This document shows positions 37,829-46,495 of a DNA stretch of 64,000 nucleotides, piece by piece. Positions within the stretch are counted from its first letter, which is position 1. Every line of letters begins with the position of its first letter. Both the position numbers and the translations under genes were made by a program. The notes under the pieces were generated by a model. The model saw only the letters and a list, made by a program, of their open reading frames with translations. It was not told the origin of the DNA and ran no database searches. This DNA is from DAOVXM01 sp963746255. Its GTDB lineage: Bacteria; Chloroflexota; Anaerolineae; Anaerolineales; UBA4823. The stretch is from contig CAVVAJ010000001.1 of NCBI GenBank assembly GCA_963746255.1, positions 1 to 64,000 of the forward strand. The letters are read 5' to 3'.

Positions 37829-39643
37829 ATGTCAATGAATCAAGACACGGCCATCCATCTAGTGATCGTCTCGAGGAAAGTTGTCGCTTTAGCAATTCTT
37901 TTCGGTGCCCTTCTAACCTTCAATTTCACTCAGGGCAGACCCGTTCTTGGCGCGCAGAGTCCTGAATCAGTCCACGACGTTGAAACTCAGGATGCTTTCA
38001 GTGCAGCAGCCAGCGTGTCGGGGGTGCGGTTCGTCCACACGGCCACGATCACCAATACTACTGGGAACTATACCTATATCGACCATCCCCTCACCAACAA
38101 CAACCCCGACGCCATCGTGCTCGTCACCCAGAACTGGAACCCCGGTGGGGTGGGTGACACCTACAATGACTACGCCATCGGGGTGTGGTACAGTAGCAGC
38201 GCACAGAAGTGGTCCATCTTCAACCAGGACAACACCTCCAGCATGCCCGAAGGTGCGGCTTTTAACGTGCTGATCCCCGCCACCGGCGCAAACGCCTTCG
38301 TCCACACGGCCACGGCAGGCAACATTACTGGAAACTGGACCTATATCGACCATCCCCTCACCAACAACAACCCCGACGCCATCATATTCGTCACCCAGAA
38401 CTGGAACCCGGGTGGGGTGGGCGGCACCTACAATGACTACGCCATCGGGGTGTGGTATTACAGCACAATAGGCAAATGGGCCATCTTCAACCAGGACAAC
38501 ACATCTTCTATGCCCGACGGCGCAGCTTTCAACGTACTGATTCCCCCTACCAGCGCGGACGTTTTTGTCCACACTGCCACAGCCACTAACATTGCTGGGC
38601 ACTACACTTACCTCGACCACCCGCTCACTAACGACAATCCTAACGCCATCGTGTTCGTCACCCCGAACTGGAACCCGGGTGGGGTCGGCGGCACGTACAA
38701 CGATCGCCCCATCGGGGTATGGTACTCCAGCGGGGTGAAGAAATGGGCTATCTTTAACCAGGATTTTGCCAGCATGCCAGATGGTGCAGCTTTCAATGTG
38801 CTGGTGCCAACCACAGGCTCGGCGGCCTTTGTCCACACCACCACGGCCGCCAACATTGCTGGGCACTACACTTACCTCGACCACCCGCTCACTAATGACA
38901 ATCCTAACGCCATCGTGTTCGTCACCCAGAACTGGAACCCGGGTGGGGTCGGCGGCACGTACAACGATCATCCCATCGGGGTGTGGTACTCCAGCGGGGT
39001 GAAGAAATGGGCTATCTTTAACCAGGATTTTGCCAGCATGCCCGACGGTGCGGCCTTTAATATCCTGATTCCGGCCGTAGACACGTCTGTCTTTGTGCAC
39101 ATCGCGAGAGCAGGGAGCATCAGCGATAACTACACCCTCATAGACCATCCCCTCACCAACTACAATCCTAATGCCATCGTGCTCGTCACCCAGAACTGGA
39201 ACCCCAGTGGAGTAGGGAACACCTACAACAACCAGCCCATCGGGGTGTGGTACAGTAGCAGTGCGCAGAAGTGGTCTATCTTCAACCAGGATAACACCTC
39301 CAGCATGCCCGTTGATGCAGCCTTTAACGTTCTGGTTGCTGCTGCCGATAGCGATACCTTTGTCCATACAGCTACGGCCGCTAACATCACCTTCAACTAT
39401 ACCCTCATCGACCATGCCCTCACTAACGGGAACCCCAATGCCCTTGTGTTTGCCACCCAGAACTACAATCCGGGCGGAGGGACAGGCCAGTACAACGATC
39501 ATCCCATCGGGGTGTGGTACAGTAACATTGCACAGAAGTGGTCCATCTTCAACCAGGACGAAACTTCGAGCTTACCTGACGGCGCGGACTTTAACGTCAT
39601 AGTGATTGTCAACAAGGTTTATCTTCCCCTTGTTATGCGCTGA
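37829..39643 (+). CDS. Secreted protein of six tandem ~90-residue beta repeats
   Basis: 604 residues from ATG 37829 (AAAGGAGAAA upstream). The signal peptide spans about residues 16-42. Six repeats follow, each with FVHTAT..NI, a TYIDHPLTNxNPxAI strand, TQNWNPGGVGGTYND, IGVWY and KWxIFNQD. Repeats 3 and 4 are nearly identical, showing recent internal duplication. The C-terminus is NKVYLPLVMR. The repeat resembles units I recall from uncharacterised secreted proteins (DUF7452-like), not verified. It is probably a surface or matrix protein; no enzyme motif is seen. The size is exceptional for a cassette. Confidence 0.8.
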   Translation: MSMNQDTAIHLVIVSRKVVALAILFGALLTFNFTQGRPVLGAQSPESVHDVETQDAFSAAASVSGVRFVHTATITNTTGNYTYIDHPLTNNNPDAIVLVTQNWNPGGVGDTYNDYAIGVWYSSSAQKWSIFNQDNTSSMPEGAAFNVLIPATGANAFVHTATAGNITGNWTYIDHPLTNNNPDAIIFVTQNWNPGGVGGTYNDYAIGVWYYSTIGKWAIFNQDNTSSMPDGAAFNVLIPPTSADVFVHTATATNIAGHYTYLDHPLTNDNPNAIVFVTPNWNPGGVGGTYNDRPIGVWYSSGVKKWAIFNQDFASMPDGAAFNVLVPTTGSAAFVHTTTAANIAGHYTYLDHPLTNDNPNAIVFVTQNWNPGGVGGTYNDHPIGVWYSSGVKKWAIFNQDFASMPDGAAFNILIPAVDTSVFVHIARAGSISDNYTLIDHPLTNYNPNAIVLVTQNWNPSGVGNTYNNQPIGVWYSSSAQKWSIFNQDNTSSMPVDAAFNVLVAAADSDTFVHTATAANITFNYTLIDHALTNGNPNALVFATQNYNPGGGTGQYNDHPIGVWYSNIAQKWSIFNQDETSSLPDGADFNVIVIVNKVYLPLVMR

Positions 39644-39910
39644 TACTGACATTCTGTTGTGGTTGTTTTCCGACCAGAATAGATCTGTCGCGCAAACCGT
39701 CTTGGGATCGGGTCTCGGCCTGGGCGAAGAGACGCACATCTCAAAGTCTGAAGACCAGCAACGTGTGCAATTGGTAAGTTCAAAGTAGAGCGTGGTTTAG
39801 CAATCTGCCGGAACAGGCCAGGCTAATAGTGGTTTGACTACAGATGATTCAGCCTTGGTTTGTCGAAGCACGTGAAGATCTATTGCGAATGCCTAAAAAT
39901 TGGTGGCGCG
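39644..39910 (+). other. Gene-free stretch after repeat protein
   Basis: 267 bp with no supportable gene. CGCAAACCGTCTTGGG near 39690-39705 weakly recalls an attC R' half (CGCAAACCGTTAGG) and may be a decayed site. Confidence 0.3.
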
Positions 39911-40037
39911 GGCTAACCCAAGTTGGAGCCGACCGGGCTAATCTCAGCGTTGTTCAATTGCTCCACGCGCTTTCGGTGGGTTCTGTGGCAGAAGCTCTTG
40001 CTTGCACCCGCCCGACGGCTTAACAAAGCCGTTGAGC
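39911..40037 (+). repeat. attC site (127 bp)
   Basis: R'' GGCTAAC (39911-39917), R' GTTGAGC (40031-40037); inner AAGCCGTTG preceded by GACGGCTTAAC. Moderately diverged. Confidence 0.65.
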
Positions 40038-40057
40038 GGTATAAAAAGGAACGATTT

Positions 40058-40531
40058 ATGTCGAAAGATGAACAGTTTATGCGTCGGGCTATTGAAGTTG
40101 CCTTGAGTGCTGAACAAAAAGGCAACCCACCGGTTGGTGCAATCATTACCCTTAATGGTGAAGTGGTGTCCGAAGGTAGAGCCTCGGCTCTTGTTCCCAA
40201 GTTTGATGGCACACGTCATGCTGAGATGGAAGCGCTTCGCGCAGTTCCGGATGATCTATGGATGTTTTCAAACCAGATGAACATTTACACAACATTGGAA
40301 CCATGTCTTATGTGCTTTGCTTCCATACTTATCCATGGGATTGGTAGAGTCGTCTTTGGATCACCAGATAACCACGGTGGTGCCAGTTATACTCAAGGCC
40401 ATTTACCACCATACTTTCAGAAGAGAATGGAGAATACAGAGTGGGTAGGGCCCATCATGCCAAACGAGTGCGATCCACTGCTTGACCGTCTCTTCGTGTT
40501 ACTAGCTAAGAGCCAAAGAGGCTTGGTCTGA
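40058..40531 (+). CDS. Nucleoside/tRNA-type cytidine deaminase-fold protein cassette
   Basis: 157 residues from ATG 40058 (AAAGGA upstream). FMRRAIEVALSAEQKGNPPVGAI, then RHAEMEAL (zinc His and catalytic Glu) and TLEPCLMCFASIL (zinc Cys pair). This is the dCMP/cytidine and guanine deaminase family. A C-terminal extension resembles guanine deaminase or TadA-like proteins. The substrate is not determined; a cassette context suits a specialised nucleoside or antibiotic-related deaminase. Confidence 0.82.
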   Translation: MSKDEQFMRRAIEVALSAEQKGNPPVGAIITLNGEVVSEGRASALVPKFDGTRHAEMEALRAVPDDLWMFSNQMNIYTTLEPCLMCFASILIHGIGRVVFGSPDNHGGASYTQGHLPPYFQKRMENTEWVGPIMPNECDPLLDRLFVLLAKSQRGLV

Positions 40532-40540
40532 TTTGAAACC

Positions 40541-40627
40541 GCCCAACCCAAGTTGCCGGCGAGACGTGCCCGCCGCTCTTCGCTTTGCCCGAGCCCCTTC
40601 GGGGGTAGCTGAACTTTCTCGTTAGGC
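40541..40627 (+). repeat. attC site (87 bp)
   Basis: R'' GCCCAAC (40541-40547), R' GTTAGGC (40621-40627), interior with a GAGCCCCTTCGGGGG hairpin. Confidence 0.8.
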
Positions 40628-40721
40628 AGTACTCTATCGTTACACAAAACCAGTTTGCATTTCTTGACAGATTGTTATATCCTCACAAGAAACACACTTT
40701 CAAGTTCGAAGGAAATCACAA

Positions 40722-41843
40722 TTGATTGCAACCACTTTTAAAATTGTAGGCAGACCACGTGAACGTGCTTCTCACCTGGCAGATATTGGAGATTTTCATC
40801 TACGTGAGATTGGTAGGATACCTCCCGGAAAAATTTTGGAGAATCCTCTCATTACATTGTACAGTCTCGATTTTGAGAATAGGCAGGCTGTGTTTGTTGA
40901 AACCCCCGCAGATGTCGACCTCTCTCAAGCTCCCTTTTACTTCAGAACTCAATTCGAAAAGGCAACGCGGGTATTGACAATCCCTTTTGAAGCCATGATA
41001 CAGCTGGCGAAATCTGTGACGATCGATGATAACCGCCTGATCTTTATCTACTCTGTCGGTCGCTGTGGTTCTACACTTGCCAGCCAGGTATTTGCTCAGA
41101 TACCGGGTGTCATCAATATCTCAGAACCATACGTGCTTTCGCAACTAGTTATCGCTCGTAATACAAATAAAGCTGAGGATGACGAACTTGTGGCCCTGTT
41201 AGAGGCAGCAATCTGCCTGTTGTGCAAAACACCAGCAGTGACAGCCTGGGTGGTAAAAGGGCAAAGTTTTTCTATTGAACTCGGTGACTGGTTGCACAAA
41301 CTCTATCCGCATACCAAGAATCTCTTTTTATATCGCCACGCTGAAACATGGTTGCTGTCTGGTTTGAGAGCTTACGGCCGTGGCATCGAAGCGACCGATG
41401 AAGAACGCAGGGCCATGGATAAGCAAAGACGCGAACTCCTCGGACCGTTGGTGCCCCCAATCGCCCAGTATGATCCCAACCAGCCCCTCCCCCATGCCGG
41501 TACATTGTCTTTGATGTGGTTGAGGGCAATGGAGCGCTATGTGCAATACTGTGATATGGGCATGGAGATGCTGGCGATTCGATACGACAGTTGGCGATCG
41601 GCTCCCCGTCAGACGGCCGAGGCAATGCTCGATTACTGCCGGTGCAGACCAACCGATCTGACAGCCATTTATGAGACATTGAACAGAGATTCGCAGGCAG
41701 GCACTCATTTATCCAGGGAAGCTCTCGAACAGCAGAAAAGAATGATTACCGATCTTGAGTTAGAGGAGTTATACAGGCATCTTCAAAATCATGCTTTCTT
41801 ACATGAAGCGGATTTCGAAGTGCCAAATACCTTGAAAATATGA
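40722..41843 (+). CDS. Sulfotransferase-like P-loop protein cassette
   Basis: 373 residues from TTG 40722. IFIYSVGRCGSTLASQVF near residue 110 is a PAPS/phosphate-binding loop of the sulfotransferase fold (family pattern: S-GRSGST-L). LYPHTKNLFLYRHAETWLLS near 190 matches the 3'-phosphate-binding segment. The first ~95 residues are a separate domain with no known match. The likely role is transfer of sulfate to a hydroxyl or amine; the acceptor is unknown. A long and unusual cassette gene. Confidence 0.75.
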   Translation: MIATTFKIVGRPRERASHLADIGDFHLREIGRIPPGKILENPLITLYSLDFENRQAVFVETPADVDLSQAPFYFRTQFEKATRVLTIPFEAMIQLAKSVTIDDNRLIFIYSVGRCGSTLASQVFAQIPGVINISEPYVLSQLVIARNTNKAEDDELVALLEAAICLLCKTPAVTAWVVKGQSFSIELGDWLHKLYPHTKNLFLYRHAETWLLSGLRAYGRGIEATDEERRAMDKQRRELLGPLVPPIAQYDPNQPLPHAGTLSLMWLRAMERYVQYCDMGMEMLAIRYDSWRSAPRQTAEAMLDYCRCRPTDLTAIYETLNRDSQAGTHLSREALEQQKRMITDLELEELYRHLQNHAFLHEADFEVPNTLKI

Positions 41844-41883
41844 AGTGTCATGCACCCATTTCAAGGCTATTGAAGGCTGCCCT

Positions 41884-42006
41884 GCCTAACCCCGCGTAAA
41901 CCCTGACCTGCTGCGCAGCGAGAGATCGGCGCGCAAAAGGCAATCTTTGGCTCTGAATGAGCAGCATCAGAAGCACAAACACAGGCAGGTTACGCCATCG
42001 TTAGGC
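41884..42006 (+). repeat. attC site (123 bp)
   Basis: R'' GCCTAAC (41884-41890), CCTGACCTGC arm with GCAGGTTACGCC return, R' GTTAGGC (42000-42006). Confidence 0.85.
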
Positions 42007-42031
42007 GCTCACATATGTGACTTGATTCGTT

Positions 42032-42673
42032 ATGGAGGAATATATGATGCAAAAAATTGAGAATGTAATCATAGGCATTATCATAGGAGCAGTGCCTGTC
42101 ATCGCTTGTTTTCTCGCCGGGTGGTGGATTAGTATCCCTCTTGTTCCAGAATCACGTATCTTTCAATATGCTCTAGCAGGTTTTCTTTTAGGGATACTGA
42201 TTGATGTAATCTTCCTGAGAAACTGGGTTCGACACGCCTATACGATGAAACTCTGGGTTTGGATGGGAATCTATGGGTTCTATTCCATTGGAATGTTTGG
42301 CTTCTTTATGGGATTTCCGGTTTTCCATGTAATACTTGCCTTGCCCGCTGGTGTTTTCGTTGGGCGATGGCTGACTCACAGGAGTGTCGACCCCGCTCGC
42401 ATGAAGAAGGCTGCCCAGCAAACTGCTGTGTTTACGACGAGCGTCCTGGGGTTGGTGTGTATCGCATCAGCCTCAATAGCCTTGCTGGATCCATCAGTAG
42501 CGTTTGATCTCCAAGGAATGCTAGGGCTTCCCTTTCCGGCTACATCCGTGATGATCCTTGGTATTATTTTGAGCGGAGGAACTCTGCTTCTTGCCATTGG
42601 GTGGTGGCTCACCGTTGAGTCTGTAAAGCGTGTATATCAGTTTGGTTGCCCGTCGAAGTCTCTGAGCGCCTAA
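42032..42673 (+). CDS. Membrane-protein cassette of unknown function (intact copy)
   Basis: 213 residues with six membrane spans; FLRNWVRHAYTMKLWVWMGIYGFYSIGMFGFFMGFP is continuous hydrophobic core, followed by a basic loop HRSVDPARMKKAA. A truncated, frameshifted copy lies at 9513-10086. The stop overlaps the attC R'' core. No named family recognised. Confidence 0.75.
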   Translation: MEEYMMQKIENVIIGIIIGAVPVIACFLAGWWISIPLVPESRIFQYALAGFLLGILIDVIFLRNWVRHAYTMKLWVWMGIYGFYSIGMFGFFMGFPVFHVILALPAGVFVGRWLTHRSVDPARMKKAAQQTAVFTTSVLGLVCIASASIALLDPSVAFDLQGMLGLPFPATSVMILGIILSGGTLLLAIGWWLTVESVKRVYQFGCPSKSLSA

Positions 42674-42797
42674 CACAGCGTGCACTTGACTGGTGGGAGC
42701 CGCCGCGTTTTCAGGCAGGTTTCTTGGGTTCAAGCTGGTTCCGTCAAAGTGGTGTTCTCTTGTCCCGCCCACCAGCAGGTAACGCAAACCGTTAGCC
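42668..42797 (+). repeat. attC site (130 bp)
   Basis: R'' GCCTAAC (42668-42674), AGCGTGCACTTGACTGGTGGG arm, CCCGCCCACCAGCAGG return, GTAACGCAAACC, R' GTTAGCC (42791-42797). A model example of the resident attC type. Confidence 0.9.
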
Positions 42798-42843
42798 AGC
42801 CCCTTGCGAGAACTATGCGTTTCGAAGATGAAAGAAATATGTT

Positions 42844-43323
42844 ATGGAGATAAGTGTTCGTAAAGCAACTTCCGAAGATTACAACTCCTTGTGCGAACTG
42901 TTCGACGAAATAGACGCTCTGCATCGTGACAATCTCCCTCACATCTTCCACCAGCCAAGCAGCGCGGCGCGAGAACAAGACTACTATTTGGGGCTGGTCG
43001 CTGATGAGAACGCTGCCTTGTTTGTTTCAGAAGTAGGCGAGAAACTTGTTGGGTTTGTCCACGCAATTGTCAGGGATACACCTGACTTTCCTGTTTTTGT
43101 ACCTCGGCGCTACGCAATTGTGGATAGCATTGTTGTGAAATCAGGATTTCAGAATCACGGAACAGGAAAAATACTTATGGACAAAATGCAAGAGTGGGCA
43201 ATCGCCAGAGGTGCGACTTCCATTGAGTTGAACGTTTATGAATTTAACGAGACTGCGATCTCTTTTTATGAAAGACTTGGTTATCAAACTTCTAGTCGGA
43301 AAATGAGCAAAGAAATAAAATAG
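42844..43323 (+). CDS. GNAT acetyltransferase cassette
   Basis: 159 residues. VRKATSEDYNSLCELFDEID start, AIVDSIVVKSGFQNHGTGKILMD (V/I-x-x-x-QG/H-x-G-x-G acetyl-CoA loop), LNVYEFNETAISFYERLGYQ at the end. Typical stand-alone N-acetyltransferase; acceptor unknown. Confidence 0.85.
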   Translation: MEISVRKATSEDYNSLCELFDEIDALHRDNLPHIFHQPSSAAREQDYYLGLVADENAALFVSEVGEKLVGFVHAIVRDTPDFPVFVPRRYAIVDSIVVKSGFQNHGTGKILMDKMQEWAIARGATSIELNVYEFNETAISFYERLGYQTSSRKMSKEIK

Positions 43324-43334
43324 ACAAAACGGCT

Positions 43335-43428
43335 GGCTAACAAAGCGTGCACTGGACGCTGGGGATTCTGCCGCATTTTCAAGCATTGTCCGCGGCCGCC
43401 CACCTGCCAGTAACGCAACCCGTTAGGT
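43335..43428 (+). repeat. attC site (94 bp)
   Basis: R'' GGCTAAC (43335-43341), AGCGTGCACTGGACGCTGGGG arm, R' GTTAGGT (43422-43428). Confidence 0.85.
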
Positions 43429-43447
43429 GCAATACACAAGGAGCGAA

Positions 43448-44035
43448 TTGTTGAAGGATTTCATTAGGGTCTGGTTTGTAGCAATACATAAACCGATATT
43501 GGCATTTTCCATGTTGGAGGAGAAACCTGCACCAATGTGGGGCTTCATTTCGATTCTTGTTAGATTCATTGGTACATCTCTTACCTCAATTCTAGCTCTC
43601 AGTCTTCTGAATTTTCGCCCATTTGTGCCTTCTTACCTGAACTTTTTGAGCGATGAAAATTATTACCTGGCAGAGATATTTTTTCTTCCGTTCTTTGGTA
43701 TAGGAGCATGGCTTCTTTCTAGTGCATTGATTCACCTGATTCTTAGGATTTCCGGTCGAGCTAGCACTATAGATTGGATTATGAATGTGATTGGGGTCTC
43801 TCTTTTGGCAGTGATGCCTGTTGTATGGCTCATTGACTGGTCAGGAATCGCTTTTGATTTCTATGGTGCGACTTTCACAATTCCAATTCACGCTGGTGTA
43901 TCTTTTTGGGAAATCGGACTTATGGCAATTGGTTTTAGGCGAATGGAAAACTTGAGTTGGGCTGGAGCATTGGTACTGGGAATGATTGTGAAAATCGGTG
44001 TATTTATCCCGTTGGCTGCAATCTTCATTCGCTAG
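43448..44035 (+). CDS. Yip1-like membrane-protein cassette
   Basis: The start is taken as TTG 43448 (or 43451), because AAGGAG lies at 43438-43443; the frame itself opens with a GTG inside the attC core at 43427. About 195 residues with five membrane spans. FIRVWFVAIHKPILAFSML at the start, then polar loops and IIVRFIGTSLTS-like spans fit the Yip1/YIP1-domain protein layout. Function unknown. Confidence 0.6.
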   Translation: MLKDFIRVWFVAIHKPILAFSMLEEKPAPMWGFISILVRFIGTSLTSILALSLLNFRPFVPSYLNFLSDENYYLAEIFFLPFFGIGAWLLSSALIHLILRISGRASTIDWIMNVIGVSLLAVMPVVWLIDWSGIAFDFYGATFTIPIHAGVSFWEIGLMAIGFRRMENLSWAGALVLGMIVKIGVFIPLAAIFIR

Positions 44036-44048
44036 ATGTGTGAATTGC

Positions 44049-44173
44049 ACCTAATCCATGTTGCAGGCGACTGTGCTCCGCGCAGAGTGTAAGCGGCGTG
44101 ATTTGCTAAAATTGGTTTTTATGAAAGAAGCGTCAGGAGCAAACCCGCCCTGCAAGTGAATAAACCGTTGGAC
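44049..44173 (+). repeat. attC site (125 bp)
   Basis: R'' ACCTAAT (44049-44055), GCGTGATTTGC and GGAGCAAACC inner blocks, R' GTTGGAC (44167-44173). Belongs to a second attC subtype shared with 45515, 47790 and 55872. Confidence 0.75.
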
Positions 44174-44222
44174 AGAAGTTCAATCATAATATCGTCATGA
44201 AATTGAATAAACAAGAAAACTC

Positions 44223-44804
44223 GTGAGTTTTCCTATAAATTACATAATAGCATATCTATTATTGCTTGTTTCTGGCGTGGTCGTATTTCGAGGGCCAGTC
44301 CGGCGTGATTATATGATGCGCGGAAGATTGACCATCCCCGTGTCAATCCTTCAAGCCCTGCTCTTCTTCACCTATGGCGGATTTCCATATCTATACCTCT
44401 CAAAGGATTGGCCAAGAGTATATGTAAGTTCCACACTTCATGTTATTGGAGTGGTATTCGTAATAGCTGGACTGGCTTCTCTGTCCTATGGGATGCTAAA
44501 ACTGGGGTTTCTTCCTTCAGTTGGAGGTAGGAAGGATGAGTTGGAGTGCACGGGCATCTACCGCATTTCAAGAAATCCCCAAGCATTAGCTTGTAGCTTC
44601 TATGTCCTAGGTTTTTCACTACTGTGGCCATCGTGGTATGCACTGTTTTGGGCAGTTCTATATGTCGTATTCATCCATGTAATGATTATCACTGAGGAGG
44701 AACATCTTTTGCACTTATATGGTGCAAGTTTCGAAGAATATTGTGATGAAGTACCAAGATATATTTGTATTCGGTCAATATCTAAAGGAACTGCGGCCCA
44801 ATAA
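44223..44804 (+). CDS. Isoprenylcysteine/phospholipid methyltransferase-like membrane protein
   Basis: 193 residues from GTG 44223, with five membrane spans. GIYRISRNPQALA, then IITEEEHLLHLYGASFEEYCDEVPRYI are the cofactor-binding C-terminal signature of the ICMT/PEMT methyltransferase family (RNP, EE-L, Y--Y---VPR). It shares one cassette with the CPBP protease gene 24 bp downstream. The pairing resembles CAAX processing, where a CPBP protease and a carboxyl methyltransferase act in sequence on membrane proteins. Confidence 0.8.
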   Translation: MSFPINYIIAYLLLLVSGVVVFRGPVRRDYMMRGRLTIPVSILQALLFFTYGGFPYLYLSKDWPRVYVSSTLHVIGVVFVIAGLASLSYGMLKLGFLPSVGGRKDELECTGIYRISRNPQALACSFYVLGFSLLWPSWYALFWAVLYVVFIHVMIITEEEHLLHLYGASFEEYCDEVPRYICIRSISKGTAAQ

Positions 44805-44827
44805 TGCACATGCCATCAATTTGAAAA

Positions 44828-45493
44828 ATGAAACTAACCGGCCAGCAAAAAACATTTCTGCTACTCTTGCCCTTTTTGCTCATTTTGAGTACTGCTTTAG
44901 TGTTTGTGTCATTGTCAAAATGGTTGAATGCAGAACTCGGATATGTATTGGGATTCATCTTTTATTGGCTAATCTGGTGTTTTCTCGTTCCGTACTTCTT
45001 GTTAAAAAGAGAAGGTGTTGTCTCACTGTTCAGAGAAAAAAGTCCTTTGTTTAGCAAATCAAACGCGTTGCCTGCTGGCTTACTTATTTTGATCGTGGCA
45101 ATTACGGTAAAGATGTACCCACTTACAGGTTTAGTTGCTACTCCAGCTAGGCTATTGATAATCTCAATTCCTGTAGCAATTATCAATGGGATCTGTGAAG
45201 AATTATTGTGGCGCGGTTTGTACGTAAGGGCATTTCCAGACAATGCGCTGCTAGGTTTGATCTTTCCTGCGATTGGGTTTGCATTTTGGCATATATCACC
45301 GCAATTGGTATTTCCCTCGGAAAGTGGTATCTGGCCTTTTGTAATTTCAACATTTTTTCTTGGCATTAGCTATGGTTGGATTTCCTATAGGACAAGTTCA
45401 ATCAAGTGGAATGCCATCTCACATAGTATTGGCGGAATTCTCGATACAGGTGGCGCTATTGCTCCGAGCATTTTTGTATTATTATTTCAATAG
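44828..45493 (+). CDS. CPBP family intramembrane metalloprotease
   Basis: 221 residues, about six membrane spans. NGICEELLWRGLYV carries EExxxR, FAFWHISPQ the FxxxH motif, and AISHSIGG the third metal-binding block. The start at 44828 follows the methyltransferase stop with no attC between, so the two form a two-gene cassette. Confidence 0.82.
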   Translation: MKLTGQQKTFLLLLPFLLILSTALVFVSLSKWLNAELGYVLGFIFYWLIWCFLVPYFLLKREGVVSLFREKSPLFSKSNALPAGLLILIVAITVKMYPLTGLVATPARLLIISIPVAIINGICEELLWRGLYVRAFPDNALLGLIFPAIGFAFWHISPQLVFPSESGIWPFVISTFFLGISYGWISYRTSSIKWNAISHSIGGILDTGGAIAPSIFVLLFQ

Positions 45494-45514
45494 AATCTAA
45501 TAGCTGAGTGTTCT

Positions 45515-45641
45515 GCCTAACCCCGCGTTAACAATGACCGGGCTTTCGCCTGGAGGGTACGCGGCGCGATTTACACACTCTGCTTACAATATCAGCGACA
45601 TCAGGAGCAAAAATGTTCGGCAGCACACGCCCCTGTTGGCA
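45515..45641 (+). repeat. attC site (127 bp), R' core degenerate
   Basis: R'' GCCTAAC (45515-45521), GCGCGATTT and AGGAGCAAAA inner blocks, R' GTTGGCA (45635-45641, last base off consensus). Confidence 0.65.
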
Positions 45642-45780
45642 GTTGTTCATCTTCCAACTTCTATTCAGCGAGAATATCCTGTCAGCTTGCTGGGAGGATA
45701 GATGTTTTGAAGGATTTAAAACTTTATTCAGCTAATTAAAGCCAGATAACGCACAACTTTGAACTTTTAATAAATTTGGT

Positions 45781-45803
45781 AAGGAGCGCCCCCTGCGCTC
45801 CTT
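45781..45803. terminator. Hairpin terminator
   Basis: AAGGAGCGC / GCGCTCCTT with a 5-nt loop, followed by ATTTAAT and shortly TTCTTTTTT. It could serve either strand; it lies beyond the 3' end of the minus-strand secreted-protein fragment. Confidence 0.7.
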
Positions 45804-45836
45804 ATTTAATGAGTTCTTTTTTAGACTATCAAACCC

Positions 45837-46080
45837 TTATTTGATAATCATGGGCAGATAGGTTTTATTACTGGTAGAGAAACTCCACCAGAATCCGCTA
45901 TTGCCATAAGTAATACTAATCGCATTGATTGCTCGCACCTGCCAGTAGTAGGTCGTGCCACAACTTAGCCCACTAATCCCCGCGCTAGTCGAGCTGCCTG
46001 CACTTGTCCAACCGTTGCAGGCATTGTCATTGCTCGTATCATAACAGTATTCGTAGCTGCTCACATCTGTGGATGTACCC
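45837..46080 (-). pseudogene. Fibronectin-III-like C-terminal fragment of a secreted protein
   Basis: About 80 codons: STDVSSYEYCYDTSNDNACN, SGLSCGTTYYWQVRAIN and an end of NKTYLPMIIK. The Cys-rich FN3-like strand pattern is common at the end of Chloroflexota surface proteins. It is cut at about 46080, where plus-strand DinB-cassette sequence starts. It is probably the tail of the clostripain-like gene at 46496-47562. Confidence 0.6.
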
Positions 46081-46250
46081 GAATTAGGGTCAAGAAATGA
46101 TCCGCCGTAGGAGCACCTACAAATCGTCAACGATCACCGCCACGAACACATCAAAGATATGTGAGGCAGCGCTCCGTTGAAGGCTTCACGCTTCGGTGTA
46201 ACGCTATCGCTGTTAAAGTCAAGCGTATCGATGCAGGACGTCGTATCTGT
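46072..46250 (+). repeat. Diverged copy of DinB gene 3' end
   Basis: About 165 bp match 48301-48440 (last ~30 codons of the DinB cassette and the stretch after it), including GAGCACCTACAAATCGTCAA. It is inserted in plus orientation inside a minus-strand gene. Confidence 0.7.
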
Positions 46251-46377
46251 AGCCCCGGTGCTAGCACCCCATGAAAGGCCGGATCCCGACCTTGGTAGCA
46301 CCTTCGACGGGTTGCTTTATTGAAATTATCGGGCAGTTTTCTACGCCTGCAGCCCATGGCCAGTGGACGGTTTCGCC

Positions 46378-46414
46378 GCCACCGCCTTAGCGCAGGTAAC
46401 GCAAACCGTTAGGC
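46378..46414 (+). repeat. attC half-site (R' side)
   Basis: GCGCAGGTAACGCAAACC then GTTAGGC at 46408-46414 is the 3' half of a typical attC. The 5' half is missing. Confidence 0.65.
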
Positions 46415-46495
46415 AGCATTCGGTTTGAGCACCCAGTCTGAAATTCCACAAGGTCAATGCAGGTAGGTTTTGCGGCATGCGCTCAGTGAAAGGAT

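Noticed and set aside
37967..39502. A 511-codon open frame on the minus strand under the six-repeat protein
   Set aside because: It mirrors the repeat structure of the plus-strand gene, has biased Val/Gly/Arg content typical of a shadow frame, and lacks signal peptide and ribosome-binding site. The plus frame has both.
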